49,016 bases of DNA, from the NCBI GenBank assembly GCA_023430045.1, contig JAEZCF010000124.1, positions 1-49,016 of the forward strand, given 5' to 3'. A program made the translations under genes and the position numbers. This document shows positions 40,680-49,016 of this stretch, piece by piece. Every line of letters begins with the position of its first letter. Within the stretch, counting starts at the first letter, position 1. A model generated the notes under the pieces. It was not told the origin of the DNA, ran no database searches, and saw nothing but the letters and a program-made list of their open reading frames with translations. The DNA comes from Pseudomonadota bacterium (lineage in GTDB: Bacteria; Pseudomonadota; Gammaproteobacteria; Xanthomonadales; Xanthomonadaceae).

Positions 40680-42521
40680 TCACAGCACCGCGTTGAGGAA
40701 ATCGAAATCCAGGTCGCTGCCTGCCGACTGCACCATGTTGCCCTGGATGAAATCAACGCCCCCCAGCCACATGGCTGCGGCCGCCTGCGGATCCTCGATC
40801 TGCTGGCCGATGATCTGTACGTTGGCGCGGTGCGCGGTTTCGATGGCGGTGCGCAGTTCGTCGCGGGTGTGGGGGTTGGCATGGCTGCTGGAGAACCGCG
40901 CCGCCATGCGCACGAACGACAACGGCAGCTGGCCCAGCAGGGCATTGGCTTCCGCGCCTGGTTCGAACTGGCTCAGGCAGAAGCGCACGCCCGCCGCGCT
41001 GGCGCGGGTGCAGAACTGCTGCAGGGTCACGGTATGGATCAATGCATCCGGAAGACGGACATCGATCACCAGCGCGTGCCCATCCACCTGGCGCTGCTGC
41101 AGCGATTCCAGCAGCCAGTCGGCGAATGCATCGCGGGCCAGCGTGCGCAATGACTGCGACACGAACAGGTGCAGTGGCGGCGTCGCGTGGCGGTAGTGGT
41201 CAAGCAGGCCCAGCGCATGATCGATGACTTGCTGATCAAGATCGGCGATCCGGCCGGCGGATTCGGCGGCCGGAATCACCTGGCCGGCGGTAAGCACGCT
41301 GCCATCAGGGCGGCGCAGCCGCAGCAGCACCTGGTACTGCGCGTTGCCGCCACCGGCCACCGCGACGATCGGCTGGTAGGCCAGCTCCAGCTGTCCATCC
41401 AGCATCGCCAGGTGTTCGTCGCTGGCTGCTTCCTCGTGCGGCACATGGCCGGCCACGCCGGCACTGAGCAGGCGTGCCTGCAGGGTGGTGCGCTCGATGG
41501 CCTCCAGCGCGCTGCCCGCATCCGGGAAGCCTGGCGACAGCGCCGCGAAACCGATGACGCCGCGCAGGTGTACCGATTCATCGTCGCGGATCACGAACGC
41601 GCGCGCGGACAGCTGCTCGCGCAGCGACTGCGCGGTGGCGTCCAGCTGTGCTTCGTCGGCGCCGCGCGCCAGCACCAGGAAACTGTTGTCGTTCAGGCGC
41701 GCCAGCAGCCAGGGTTGCGCGGCCTCGGCCAGCCGCTGCCCGGCCTGTACCATCAGCCGCTCGAATGCTGCATAGCCATAACGCTCGCGCAGTCCCAGCG
41801 CGCTGCTGATCTCGATGAACAGCAGTCCGCCCGGATCACGATGCGTGAGCGCCGCCGACAGTTGCTGCAGGACATGATGGCGGGTGGGCAGGCCGGTTTC
41901 CGGGTTGCTCAGCAGCGGCGCGTGCGCACGGCCGCTGCGGCTGGCAGCCTGCGCGCGGGCGCGCCGGATGCGGTTGGAAACCGCCGCGATCAGGTGGCGT
42001 GGGCGGATGGGCTTGCTGAGGTAATCGTCGGCACCGCTGTCCAGAACTTCGAACTGGCGCTCCGGGTCCGGATCGCCGCTGAGGAAGACGATCGGCAGCA
42101 TCTGCATGCCGGGGAGCTGGCGGATGATCGCCGTCAGCCGCATGCCATCCAGGTCCGGCAGGTGCAGGTCCATCAGGATCAGGTCCGGCGCATGTTCCTG
42201 GATGGCCGGCCGCACGCTTTCCGCGTCGCCGACCACGATGGCCTCCATGCCCGCCCCCTGCAGCACGCTCTGCGCGAACAGGGCCTGCGCACGGTCGTCT
42301 TCCACCACCAGGATGCGGTACGGCGCATCGTTGGTGATCGTATCCGACGGCAGCTCGGGCTGCGCCTGTGCTCCGGTATCCAGCGGCGGGGGAGATGCGG
42401 TCGGCAGCGCCACGACGTTGTCGCTGTCGCTGGCCGTGGCGGCCGGCGTTGCGCTCCAGCGCTGCCAGTGGTCGGCGGGCGGTGTTTCGGCGCGTGGGCT
42501 GCGCGGGGGAGTGTCGTTCAC
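40680..42521 (-). CDS. FimX-like receiver protein with degenerate GGDEF and EAL domains
   Basis: A 613-residue response regulator. A disordered N terminus (about 1-65) precedes a receiver with acceptor D118 (LMDLHLPDLDG) and K170. A GGDEF domain has NDNSF at 277-281 in place of GGDEF, and an EAL domain has QVL at 397-399 in place of EAL. Neither catalytic activity is expected. As with FimX, the EAL part may bind cyclic-di-GMP without cleaving it. The end, DFDFLNAVL, is also FimX-like, but a PAS domain is absent. The start is GTG at 42521 with no good ribosome site, so the true N terminus is uncertain. The kinase encoded next is its probable partner. Confidence 0.85.
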   Translation of the reverse strand: MNDTPPRSPRAETPPADHWQRWSATPAATASDSDNVVALPTASPPPLDTGAQAQPELPSDTITNDAPYRILVVEDDRAQALFAQSVLQGAGMEAIVVGDAESVRPAIQEHAPDLILMDLHLPDLDGMRLTAIIRQLPGMQMLPIVFLSGDPDPERQFEVLDSGADDYLSKPIRPRHLIAAVSNRIRRARAQAASRSGRAHAPLLSNPETGLPTRHHVLQQLSAALTHRDPGGLLFIEISSALGLRERYGYAAFERLMVQAGQRLAEAAQPWLLARLNDNSFLVLARGADEAQLDATAQSLREQLSARAFVIRDDESVHLRGVIGFAALSPGFPDAGSALEAIERTTLQARLLSAGVAGHVPHEEAASDEHLAMLDGQLELAYQPIVAVAGGGNAQYQVLLRLRRPDGSVLTAGQVIPAAESAGRIADLDQQVIDHALGLLDHYRHATPPLHLFVSQSLRTLARDAFADWLLESLQQRQVDGHALVIDVRLPDALIHTVTLQQFCTRASAAGVRFCLSQFEPGAEANALLGQLPLSFVRMAARFSSSHANPHTRDELRTAIETAHRANVQIIGQQIEDPQAAAAMWLGGVDFIQGNMVQSAGSDLDFDFLNAVL

Positions 42522-42564
42522 GGAAGGAAGGCCGCGTAGGAAGAAGGAGGGCAGTTGAAGGGGA

Positions 42565-43179
42565 TTATGCGACAGGGCCGGCGCGGGTGGCGTCGCGGCC
42601 AGCGGCGACCAGCCGGCGCATGCTCCGCCACAGGGTGCGCCAGATCCACCACACCGCCAGCGCGCCAAGCAGGCTGCACGCCAGCACCACCACCAGGGCA
42701 ATCCACGGGTGTGCCAGCGCAAGGGCCAGCCCGCCGATCACCACCGTGTCTTCGGCCGCCGATGCCATCCAGTTGCTGGCCGGCTCGGGCGAGGTATTGA
42801 GCAGGGCGCGGGTGCCGGCCTTCAGCCCATGGCTGGCCAGCGCCACGCCCGCACCGGCCAGCAGCGTGCCGGTCCCCAGATCGCCATCGGGCGACAGCGT
42901 GGCCGCGGCCAGGAAGGCACCGGCCGGCACCCGTGCCAGTGTCTGCAGCAGGTCCCAGGCCGAATCCACGCCGGGAATCTTGTCGGCGAAGAATTCGGCG
43001 ACGGCGAGTACTGCGGAGGTGCCCAGCACCCACCAGGATTCGGTTGCCTGCAGTGCCGGCGGCAGGTCCACCCAGCCCAGCAGCCCCGCCAGGCCTACGC
43101 CGAACACGGTCAGGTAGACCCGGATGCCGGCCAGCCAGGCCAGCAGGATGCCGATCACGAACAGATGGGCGTCGGTCAT
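42565..43179 (-). CDS. DUF4126 membrane protein
   Basis: A 204-residue inner-membrane protein with five to six hydrophobic helices. The DUF4126 pattern is clear: GIRVYLTVFGVGLAGLLGWVDLP, then AVLAVAEFFADKIPGVDSAWD, and GVALASHGLKAGTRALLNTSPEP. The function is unknown. GGAG precedes the ATG by a normal distance. It is divergent from the DUF6776-type gene. Confidence 0.85.
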   Translation of the reverse strand: MTDAHLFVIGILLAWLAGIRVYLTVFGVGLAGLLGWVDLPPALQATESWWVLGTSAVLAVAEFFADKIPGVDSAWDLLQTLARVPAGAFLAAATLSPDGDLGTGTLLAGAGVALASHGLKAGTRALLNTSPEPASNWMASAAEDTVVIGGLALALAHPWIALVVVLACSLLGALAVWWIWRTLWRSMRRLVAAGRDATRAGPVA

Positions 43180-43350
43180 GGCGGACTCCAGACGGAAACG
43201 CAGCGAAGACCGACACTATCGGGGATGACGGGACCGAACGCCACCGCCGTGCCTTGGCAAGGCCGGGGCAGCAGGCGTCATGAATTACACTAAAGAACGT
43301 TGATTGATTTGAGGCCGAGTCAGCACCTGCCGGTGCTGCGGAATCCCGCC

Positions 43351-44097
43351 ATGACCCAACGTCCTTCTCCACGCGTGCAGATCCGTTTGCCGGGCCAGCC
43401 TCCGGCCGCCGGAAACGACCGTCGCCGGCTGCTTGTCATTTCGGTCGCGGCACTGGTGTCGCTGCTGCTGGCCGGCCTGCTCGGCTTCTGGCTGGGGCGT
43501 CCCGGCGGCGATGCCGGCAGCCAGCTGCACGAAACCCGCCAGCGTGCCGAGCGCCTGCAGGATGAACTGGTGGAACTGCGCCAGAAGCAGGCCACGCTGG
43601 AGGCATCGGACCGTATCAGCCGCGCCGCCAATACCGAAGTGCAGGCCTCGCTCGCCGAACGCGATGAAGAGATTGCCGGCCTGCGCGCGGATGTGGCGTT
43701 CTATGAGCGCCTGGTCGGCGCCACCAGCCAGCGCAAGGGCCTGAATACGCACTCGGTGGAGTTCCGCCAGGAAGCTGCGGGCACCTACCAGTACAGTGTG
43801 GTGCTGACCCAGAACCTCAACCGCGGTGCAATCAGCCAGGGTCAGATGCGTTTCACCGTGGAAGGCGTCAAGAATGGGCGCCTGGCCACGGTCAGCTGGG
43901 ATGAGCTGCACCAGAGCACCAAGGTACCGGGGCAGGACTATTCGTTCCGGTATTTCCAGCAGCTCGGCGGCAGCGTGATCATGCCGACGGACTTCACCCC
44001 GCAACGGGTGAGGGTCACATTGGGAAGTGGTACGGGGGGTACCACGCAGGTATTCGATTGGAGACAGGCCGGGGCACCGGCCGCAAACGGGGAGTAG
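43351..44097 (+). CDS. DUF6776-type membrane-anchored coiled-coil protein
   Basis: A 248-residue bitopic protein with a short basic cytoplasmic N terminus, one membrane helix (about 28-48) and a long coiled coil (about 55-105, QLHETRQRAERLQDELVEL onward). A C-terminal beta-rich domain contains YQYSVVLTQNLNRG and FRYFQQLGGSVIMP. This fits the DUF6776 family commonly found before bactofilin genes; I know of no assigned function. The bactofilin start is four bases downstream, so they are likely cotranslated and may act together at the cell envelope. Confidence 0.8.
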   Translation: MTQRPSPRVQIRLPGQPPAAGNDRRRLLVISVAALVSLLLAGLLGFWLGRPGGDAGSQLHETRQRAERLQDELVELRQKQATLEASDRISRAANTEVQASLAERDEEIAGLRADVAFYERLVGATSQRKGLNTHSVEFRQEAAGTYQYSVVLTQNLNRGAISQGQMRFTVEGVKNGRLATVSWDELHQSTKVPGQDYSFRYFQQLGGSVIMPTDFTPQRVRVTLGSGTGGTTQVFDWRQAGAPAANGE

Positions 44098-44101
44098 GCA
44101 G

Positions 44102-44578
44102 ATGTTTGGAAGCAGCAAATCCAGCCGCGACGGGCAACTGGTGGTCGATGCGCTGATCGGCAGCCAGGTGGTGATCCGTGGGGACGTGGAATTCAGTGGC
44201 GGGCTGTACGTGGAAGGACGCATCCAGGGCAAGGTCGTCGCGCTGGAAGGGGCCGGCGGGGCGAACCTGACCCTGGCGGAGAACGGCATCATCGACGGCG
44301 AGATCCGTGCCCAGGTGGTGGTCATCAGCGGCCGCATGGACGGGGATGTACATGCCAGCGAGCGGGTAGAGCTGACGCCGAGCGCACGGGTCAACGGCAA
44401 CGTCCATTACCAGGTGGTCGAGATGAGTGCCGGTGCGCAGCTGAACGGACGCCTGATCCATGCCAGCAGTGCGGTCGCCGCGCTGCCGGCGCCGGAGTCC
44501 ATGGCCGGTGAGGCTGGAGCAGGAAGCGGCAGGGCCGATACGGCCGCGCGCCGCAAGCTGGCCGAGGCGATGGCTTGA
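44102..44578 (+). CDS. Bactofilin
   Basis: A 158-residue cytoskeletal protein. The core (about 15-115) shows the regular beta-helix pattern of bactofilins: VIRGDVEFSGGLYVEGRIQG, then TLAENGIIDGEIRAQVVVIS, GRMDGDVHASERVELTP and GRLIHASS. Short flexible tails flank it. Bactofilins polymerise without nucleotide and place cell-wall or envelope proteins. GGGGAGTAGG precedes the ATG. Confidence 0.92.
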   Translation: MFGSSKSSRDGQLVVDALIGSQVVIRGDVEFSGGLYVEGRIQGKVVALEGAGGANLTLAENGIIDGEIRAQVVVISGRMDGDVHASERVELTPSARVNGNVHYQVVEMSAGAQLNGRLIHASSAVAALPAPESMAGEAGAGSGRADTAARRKLAEAMA

Positions 44579-44609
44579 AAGGTGTCGCCCGCGCCCCCAT
44601 GCTGGGGCC

Positions 44610-44999
44610 ATGAGCACGCTGATTTCCCTTCCCGGCGCGGCGGATGCGGCGCCGGGCTACCAGTCCCTGGACCGGCCGCTGAACTTCACCGAAGCCGCTG
44701 CGGCCAAGGTGCACGAGCTGATCCAGGATGAAGGCAATGCCGACCTGGCGCTGCGCGTCTACATACAGGGCGGCGGCTGTTCGGGCTTCCAGTATGGGTT
44801 CGAGTTCGACGAGAACCGCGCCGACGATGATCTGGCCGTGCAGACCAGCGGCGTGACGCTGCTGGTCGATCCGCTCAGCCTGCAGTACCTCATGGGCGCG
44901 GAAGTGGACTACACCGAGAGCCTGACCGGGGCGCAGTTCGTGATCCGCAATCCGAACGCCAAGACGACCTGCGGCTGCGGTAGCAGTTTCAGCATGTAA
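44610..44999 (+). CDS. erpA: A-type iron-sulfur cluster carrier ErpA
   Basis: A 129-residue A-type carrier with the three invariant cysteines: C57 (GGGCSGFQYGF), C121 and C123 (TTCGCGSSF). The length and the N-terminal LNFTEAAAAKVHELI fit ErpA more than IscA or SufA, since no isc or suf genes adjoin. It delivers Fe-S clusters to target proteins. It lies 31 bases after the bactofilin gene, an association seen in other proteobacteria. Confidence 0.93.
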   Translation: MSTLISLPGAADAAPGYQSLDRPLNFTEAAAAKVHELIQDEGNADLALRVYIQGGGCSGFQYGFEFDENRADDDLAVQTSGVTLLVDPLSLQYLMGAEVDYTESLTGAQFVIRNPNAKTTCGCGSSFSM

Positions 45000-45131
45000 A
45001 GCGCGCAATTGGCAGGACTGACCCGGTGCCGCGTGGATACCGGGGCGGGCCGGCCTGCCTGGGCGGTTCAAGTGCCCCGCGCGCATCGCCGGCGGCTTGC
45101 CAGCGGCCGCCCATGCGGTCACGCTTGGACG

Positions 45132-46034
45132 ATGTCCACGATCCTTTCGCCGCTTTCCGGGTTCGCCTTCGTTGCCGAGCCGCTCGAGCGTGCCGATGCC
45201 CTGCGTGACGATGCCGATGTGCTCGCACGCCTGTGGCCGGATGCACGCATCCTCGTCCTGGACCAGGACGGCACCGCGTTCACCGGGCTGGACGACCAGC
45301 CGCTGCGGCTGACCGGCGCCATGCTGGGCGGTGGGCCCGGTGCTGCGGTGTTCCTCGGCCTGCGCGGCGACCAGGCCTGGTTTTCGGTGGAAGCCGCCAC
45401 GGTCGATGTGACCGCCCCCGGCCGCCTTGATCTGCGCCAGGCCGCGCTGCTGTGGCCCACGGCCGACGCCACGGCTTTCAGCTATGCACGCGGCATGTCC
45501 TACTGGCATTCGCGCACCCGTTTCTGCGGCGTGTGCGGCGGTAGCGTGCGCTTCGACCGGGGCGGCTTCATCGGCCGCTGCGGACAGTGCGCCACCGAGC
45601 ATTACCCGCGCGTGGACCCGGCAGTGATCGTGGCGGTGGAAAACCGCGGGCGCCTGCTGCTGGGCCGGCAGTCCAGCTGGGCGCCGCGCCGTTATTCGGT
45701 ACTGGCCGGCTTCGTGGAGCCGGGTGAATCGCTGGAACAGACCGTGGTCCGCGAGGTGCATGAAGAAAGCAAGGTGCGCGTCACCGCATGCCAGTACCTG
45801 GGCACTCAGCCCTGGCCGTTTCCCGGCGCCCTGATGGTCGGGTTCCGTGCCCAGGCCGAAGACGGCGAGCCGGAGGTGGATGGCGAACTGGAAGACGCAC
45901 GCTGGTTCAGCGCCGCGGAAGTCGGCGCCGCGCTGGCCCGCGATACCGAAGACGATGGCGACGGCATCCGCCTGTCGCCGCCGATCTCGATCTCCCGCAG
46001 CCTCATCGAACACTGGTACCGGCAGCAGCCATAG
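45132..46034 (+). CDS. nudC: NAD(H) diphosphatase / deNADding enzyme
   Basis: A 300-residue NudC. A zinc ribbon has Cys at 132, 135, 150 and 153. The Nudix box lies at about 193-214 (GFVEPGESLEQTVVREVHEE). The NADH-specific signature TQPWPFPGALMVGF follows at about 225-238. It hydrolyses NADH to NMNH and AMP and can remove NAD caps from RNA. With rppH it is the second RNA 5'-end Nudix enzyme in the window. The ATG at 45132 starts the family N-terminal domain. Confidence 0.94.
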   Translation: MSTILSPLSGFAFVAEPLERADALRDDADVLARLWPDARILVLDQDGTAFTGLDDQPLRLTGAMLGGGPGAAVFLGLRGDQAWFSVEAATVDVTAPGRLDLRQAALLWPTADATAFSYARGMSYWHSRTRFCGVCGGSVRFDRGGFIGRCGQCATEHYPRVDPAVIVAVENRGRLLLGRQSSWAPRRYSVLAGFVEPGESLEQTVVREVHEESKVRVTACQYLGTQPWPFPGALMVGFRAQAEDGEPEVDGELEDARWFSAAEVGAALARDTEDDGDGIRLSPPISISRSLIEHWYRQQP

Positions 46035-46042
46035 GAGCTTGG

Positions 46043-46930
46043 ATGTTCACCACCCTGGTGGCAGTACTGGTCGCCCTGGCATGTGGGCACGTCGCGCCCG
46101 CAGCGGCAGCGCGCCTGCGCCGGTTCGATGGCTTCCGGCGCTGGCTCGGCTGGCTGGATGCCCATGGCGGACAGGCCTGGCGCGGCGGCGTGGGCGTGGC
46201 GATCGCGCTGCTGCCGCCGGTCATCCTGATGGCACTGCTGGCCTGGGCAGTGCGCGGCACGCTGTTCGGACTGCCGTCGCTGCTGCTGGGCGTGGCTGTG
46301 CTGGCGTGGTGCTGGGGGCCGCGTGACCTGGACCGCGATGTCGAAGCGGTCATCGATGCCGATGAACCGGCGTTGCGCCACGCGGCCATGCACAACCTGC
46401 AGTCCGCCGGCGGCAGCGTGTACGAGGACGTGCCTTCGCTGGTCGAAGCGACGTTCCTGAACGCACTGCGGCGCTGGTTCGCGGTGCTGTTCTGGTTCCT
46501 GCTGCTGGGGCCGGCCGGCGCGCTGGCGTATCGCCTGCTGGCGCTGATGGCGGTGAGCCCCATGCGTGCGCGGGTGCCGGTGGAAACCCTGGCGGTGGCG
46601 CAACGCGTGCTGGGCTGGGTGGAGTGGCCGGTGGCGCAGGCAATGGCGCTGTCGATGGCGCTGGTGGGCAACTTCGATACTGCCTGGACAGCATGGCGCC
46701 ACGCGCATGGCGAACGCTGGATGCAGGGCATCGGCTTCCTGGGCGCGGTAGCACGCGCCAGCGTGCGTGCCGACCTGCGCGAGGAAGCCCATGATTACAC
46801 CGACGCCGGACTGCTGCCGGTCTGGCAGCGGCTTCCCGAACTGCGTGATGCGATGAACGTGGTGTGGCGCATGCTGCTGCTGTGGCTGGTGGGGCTGGCC
46901 CTGCTGGTGATCGCCGGCTGGATCGCCTGA
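46043..46930 (+). CDS. AmpE-like membrane protein
   Basis: A 295-residue inner-membrane protein with four or more helices. It has the AmpE/CobD-related pattern: GPRDLDRDVEAVIDAD, YEDVPSLVEATFLNALRRWFAVLFWFLLLGPAGALAYRLL, and a final hydrophobic helix. AmpE is encoded with AmpD in beta-lactamase-regulating loci of other bacteria, but no ampD is seen here, so the link to beta-lactam response is uncertain. AGGAG lies five bases before the ATG, eight bases after nudC. Confidence 0.82.
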   Translation: MFTTLVAVLVALACGHVAPAAAARLRRFDGFRRWLGWLDAHGGQAWRGGVGVAIALLPPVILMALLAWAVRGTLFGLPSLLLGVAVLAWCWGPRDLDRDVEAVIDADEPALRHAAMHNLQSAGGSVYEDVPSLVEATFLNALRRWFAVLFWFLLLGPAGALAYRLLALMAVSPMRARVPVETLAVAQRVLGWVEWPVAQAMALSMALVGNFDTAWTAWRHAHGERWMQGIGFLGAVARASVRADLREEAHDYTDAGLLPVWQRLPELRDAMNVVWRMLLLWLVGLALLVIAGWIA

Positions 46931-46939
46931 ATCACGCTG

Positions 46940-48826
46940 TCAGGCATTGTCCCCGCGCAACGCACGCACCTGTGCTTCCAGTGCGTTCGCGGTAGCCGTG
47001 GTGCCATCCACCGCTGGCGCGGCGACCACATCCACGGTGGCGCGGAAGCGACGTGGCACGCGCATGCGTCCCAGGCGGCTGTCGCGACGGCTCCACATGC
47101 TGGTCCACATGCCCCGCAGCGCCATCGGCACCACCGGGACCGGACGCCGCTGCAGGATCTTTTCAAGCCCACTCCTGAAGCGGCCCATCGTGCCATCGCG
47201 CGTCAATGCACCTTCGGGGAAGATGCAGACCAGTTCGCCGTCGGCAAGCGCCGCATCCACCTCATCGAACGCGCGCTGCATCAGCACGGGATCTTCCTGG
47301 GCGCCTGCGATGGGGATCGCCTTGGCGGTACGGAAGATCCAGCGCATCACGGGGATGTTGAAGATGCGGTAGTACATGACGAAGCGCACCGGACGCGGGA
47401 TGCTGGCCGACAGGATGAGGGCATCCATGTAGCTGACGTGGTTGCACACGATCAGCGCGGGCCCTTCGTCCGGCACGTTTGCTTCGATGCCTTCGGGGTG
47501 CAGGCGGTACAGCGCGCGCACCATCAGCCAGCTGAGGAAGCGCATCAGGAATTCGGGAACGATGGTGAATATGTAGATGGCGACCATCGCGTTGGCCACG
47601 GCCAGCGCCAGGAACAGCTGCGGGATGGTGACGCCGATGGCATGCGCGGCCAGCCCGATGCCGGCAGCCGCCACGATGAAACCGGAATTCTGGATGTTCA
47701 GCGCCGCGAATACGCGCGACATTTCCGCCTTCGGCGTGCGGCTCTGGATCAGCGCGAACAGGGGCACGACGAAGAAGCCGGTGAACAGGCCGATGCCCAG
47801 CAGGTCGATGATGATGCGCGTGCTGCCGGCCTGGCGCACGAACTGCATCACCGACAGCCCCTGGGCGGTGGCTTCGCCGGCACGGGCGAAGTACAGGTCC
47901 AGCAGGAAGGCCGTCATGCCGAAGGCGCCCAGCGGTACCAGGCCGATTTCCACGGTACGCCCGGACAGCTTTTCGCACAGCAGCGAACCGACTCCGGTGC
48001 CCACCGAGAACAGCGCCAGCGCGAAGATATACAGCGTGGGCTCGCCGCCAAGGTGGGTCACCGCATAGGTGGGCAGCTGCGAGGTCAGCACGGTGCCGAC
48101 GAACCAGAACCATGACACGCCGAGAATGGCGTTGCGCACGGCTTTCTGCTTCTTGGCCATGCGCAGCACGGCCAGTGATTCCGGCAGCGGGTTCCAGTTG
48201 ATCTTCAGCCCGGGTGCGCCGGCGTCCACTTTTGGAATCATCCGCGCCACGACGTTGCCGCACACGGCCAGCGCGATCACGCCGGTGGCGGCCACCACGG
48301 GCCCCTGGCTGCCGGCCAGGGTGAAGATCAGCCCGCCGACGATCATGCCGGTGAGGATGGACATCGACGTGCCCATCTCCACCAGTCCGTTGCCGCCGGT
48401 CAGTTCTTCGGGTTTCAGCACCGAGGGCAGTACCGAGTATTTCACTGGCCCGAACAATGTGGACTGCAGGCCGGTGGAAAACAGTGCGACCAGCAGGACC
48501 GGCATGCTCTGGGTGAGGAAGCCCACCGCCGCCAGCGACATGATCACGATCTCCATGGTGGTGGTGATCACGATCAGACGGGACTTCTCCAGCTTGTCGG
48601 CGATCTGCCCGGCCAGTGCGGAAAACAGGAAGTAGGGCAGGATGAAGATGGCGGGCGCCAGGGTGGTATAGAGCGAGCGTTCGTCGTCGGACACGCCGAG
48701 GTAGAACAGCAGGCCGATGATGGCCTGGCGGTAGACGTTGTCGTTGAATGCGCCCAGCGACTGCACGATGAAGAACGGCAGGAAGCGGCGCTGGCGGAGC
48801 AGGGCGAACTGGCTGTGGCCTGGCAT
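46940..48826 (-). CDS. LplT-PlsC fusion: MFS lysophospholipid flippase with acyltransferase domain
   Basis: A 628-residue membrane protein. The first ~420 residues are a 12-helix MFS domain of the LplT type (SLGAFNDNVYRQAI and FALIQSRTPKAEMSRV). The remainder is a PlsC-like 1-acyl-glycerol-3-phosphate acyltransferase with the catalytic NHVSYMD (462-468) and the FPEG motif (536-539, FPEGALTRDG). E. coli has a related fusion of PlsC-like Aas with AMP ligase next to LplT. Here flippase and acyltransferase are one chain and the AMP-ligase part is missing. It probably re-acylates lysophospholipids brought in from the outer leaflet. AAGGAG precedes the ATG. Confidence 0.9.
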   Translation of the reverse strand: MPGHSQFALLRQRRFLPFFIVQSLGAFNDNVYRQAIIGLLFYLGVSDDERSLYTTLAPAIFILPYFLFSALAGQIADKLEKSRLIVITTTMEIVIMSLAAVGFLTQSMPVLLVALFSTGLQSTLFGPVKYSVLPSVLKPEELTGGNGLVEMGTSMSILTGMIVGGLIFTLAGSQGPVVAATGVIALAVCGNVVARMIPKVDAGAPGLKINWNPLPESLAVLRMAKKQKAVRNAILGVSWFWFVGTVLTSQLPTYAVTHLGGEPTLYIFALALFSVGTGVGSLLCEKLSGRTVEIGLVPLGAFGMTAFLLDLYFARAGEATAQGLSVMQFVRQAGSTRIIIDLLGIGLFTGFFVVPLFALIQSRTPKAEMSRVFAALNIQNSGFIVAAAGIGLAAHAIGVTIPQLFLALAVANAMVAIYIFTIVPEFLMRFLSWLMVRALYRLHPEGIEANVPDEGPALIVCNHVSYMDALILSASIPRPVRFVMYYRIFNIPVMRWIFRTAKAIPIAGAQEDPVLMQRAFDEVDAALADGELVCIFPEGALTRDGTMGRFRSGLEKILQRRPVPVVPMALRGMWTSMWSRRDSRLGRMRVPRRFRATVDVVAAPAVDGTTATANALEAQVRALRGDNA

Positions 48827-48902
48827 GGGAACTCCTTGGGACCGGCGAAGCCTAGCATCCGGGGTGGACGGGAGTGTTGCCTGCGGCGGGCTGAAGCGTG
48901 TT

Positions 48903-48934
<32 letters not shown>

Positions 48935-48954
48935 GACAGTTGCGTTGCGGTGGG

Positions 48955-49016
<62 letters not shown>

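Noticed and set aside
39311..40696. A 461-codon plus-strand frame opposite the hybrid kinase
   Set aside because: No motifs and shadow-type composition; the opposite strand carries all kinase motifs in order.

Overview
The window looks like core chromosome of a Stenotrophomonas (Xanthomonadaceae, probably the S. maltophilia complex). The evidence is the high G+C content, Xanthomonas-type proteins (a Clp-type CRP homologue, a tryptophan 2,3-dioxygenase with His55/His240, a BCKDH operon), and many short GTAG-headed palindromes of the SMAG type known from S. maltophilia. No prophage, transposase, plasmid gene or CRISPR array is visible. The right end finishes in a 31-base G run and G-rich low-complexity sequence, so it is probably a draft-contig end and not genuine sequence.

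Layout. 0.1-5.7 kb (minus): a branched-chain 2-oxoacid dehydrogenase operon (E1 alpha, E1 beta, a small tandem-SH3 protein, E2) followed by an active-looking diguanylate cyclase. 5.9-10.6 kb (plus): kynA, a POT-family peptide transporter, a thioredoxin-like lipoprotein and an unknown membrane protein. 10.7-13.8 kb: a MarR regulator divergent from hppD-hmgA (tyrosine catabolism). 13.8-15.2 kb: two unknown genes. 15.3-21.1 kb (minus): a six-gene group-2 Mrp/Pha cation/proton antiporter operon with fused A/B subunits. 21.5-23.4 kb: an Mpo1-like protein, purC and a short DjlA-like J-protein. 23.5-31.5 kb (plus): rpe, a GNAT gene, a YegS-like lipid kinase, trpE, a SIMPL-domain protein, trpG, trpD, trpC and a HAD phosphatase. 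31.6-36.4 kb: a TauE-type transporter, the Clp global regulator, speD, a guanidinium-type SMR exporter, coq7, and rplM-rpsI. 36.5-38.4 kb: tRNA-Gln and tRNA-Met, rppH, bfd and bfr. 38.4-42.5 kb (minus): a FimX-like degenerate GGDEF/EAL protein tightly coupled to a hybrid histidine kinase. 42.5-48.8 kb: DUF4126, a DUF6776-like protein, a bactofilin, erpA, nudC, an AmpE-like protein and an LplT-PlsC fusion.

Functional links. Amino-acid catabolism (Val/Leu/Ile, Trp and Tyr) and peptide uptake are grouped in the first 14 kb. The trpGDC-crp/vfr-speD-coq7 order matches a neighbourhood known in Pseudomonas. Three cyclic-di-GMP components (a cyclase, a FimX-like receptor and Clp) occur in the window, although they are not adjacent.

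The least expected structure is in the repeats. Two families of short palindromes sit directly on gene 3' ends. The GTAG/SMAG elements supply the TAG stop codons of several genes. A second palindrome (arms GGGGACGGAGG/CCTCCGTCCCC between A and T tracts, three copies) terminates four genes and appears to have replaced the start codon of the GNAT gene. No wholly new multi-gene system was identified. The best leads are the SH3 protein inside the bkd operon, the TerB-less DjlA, the FimX-like/hybrid-kinase pair and the gene-capping repeats.
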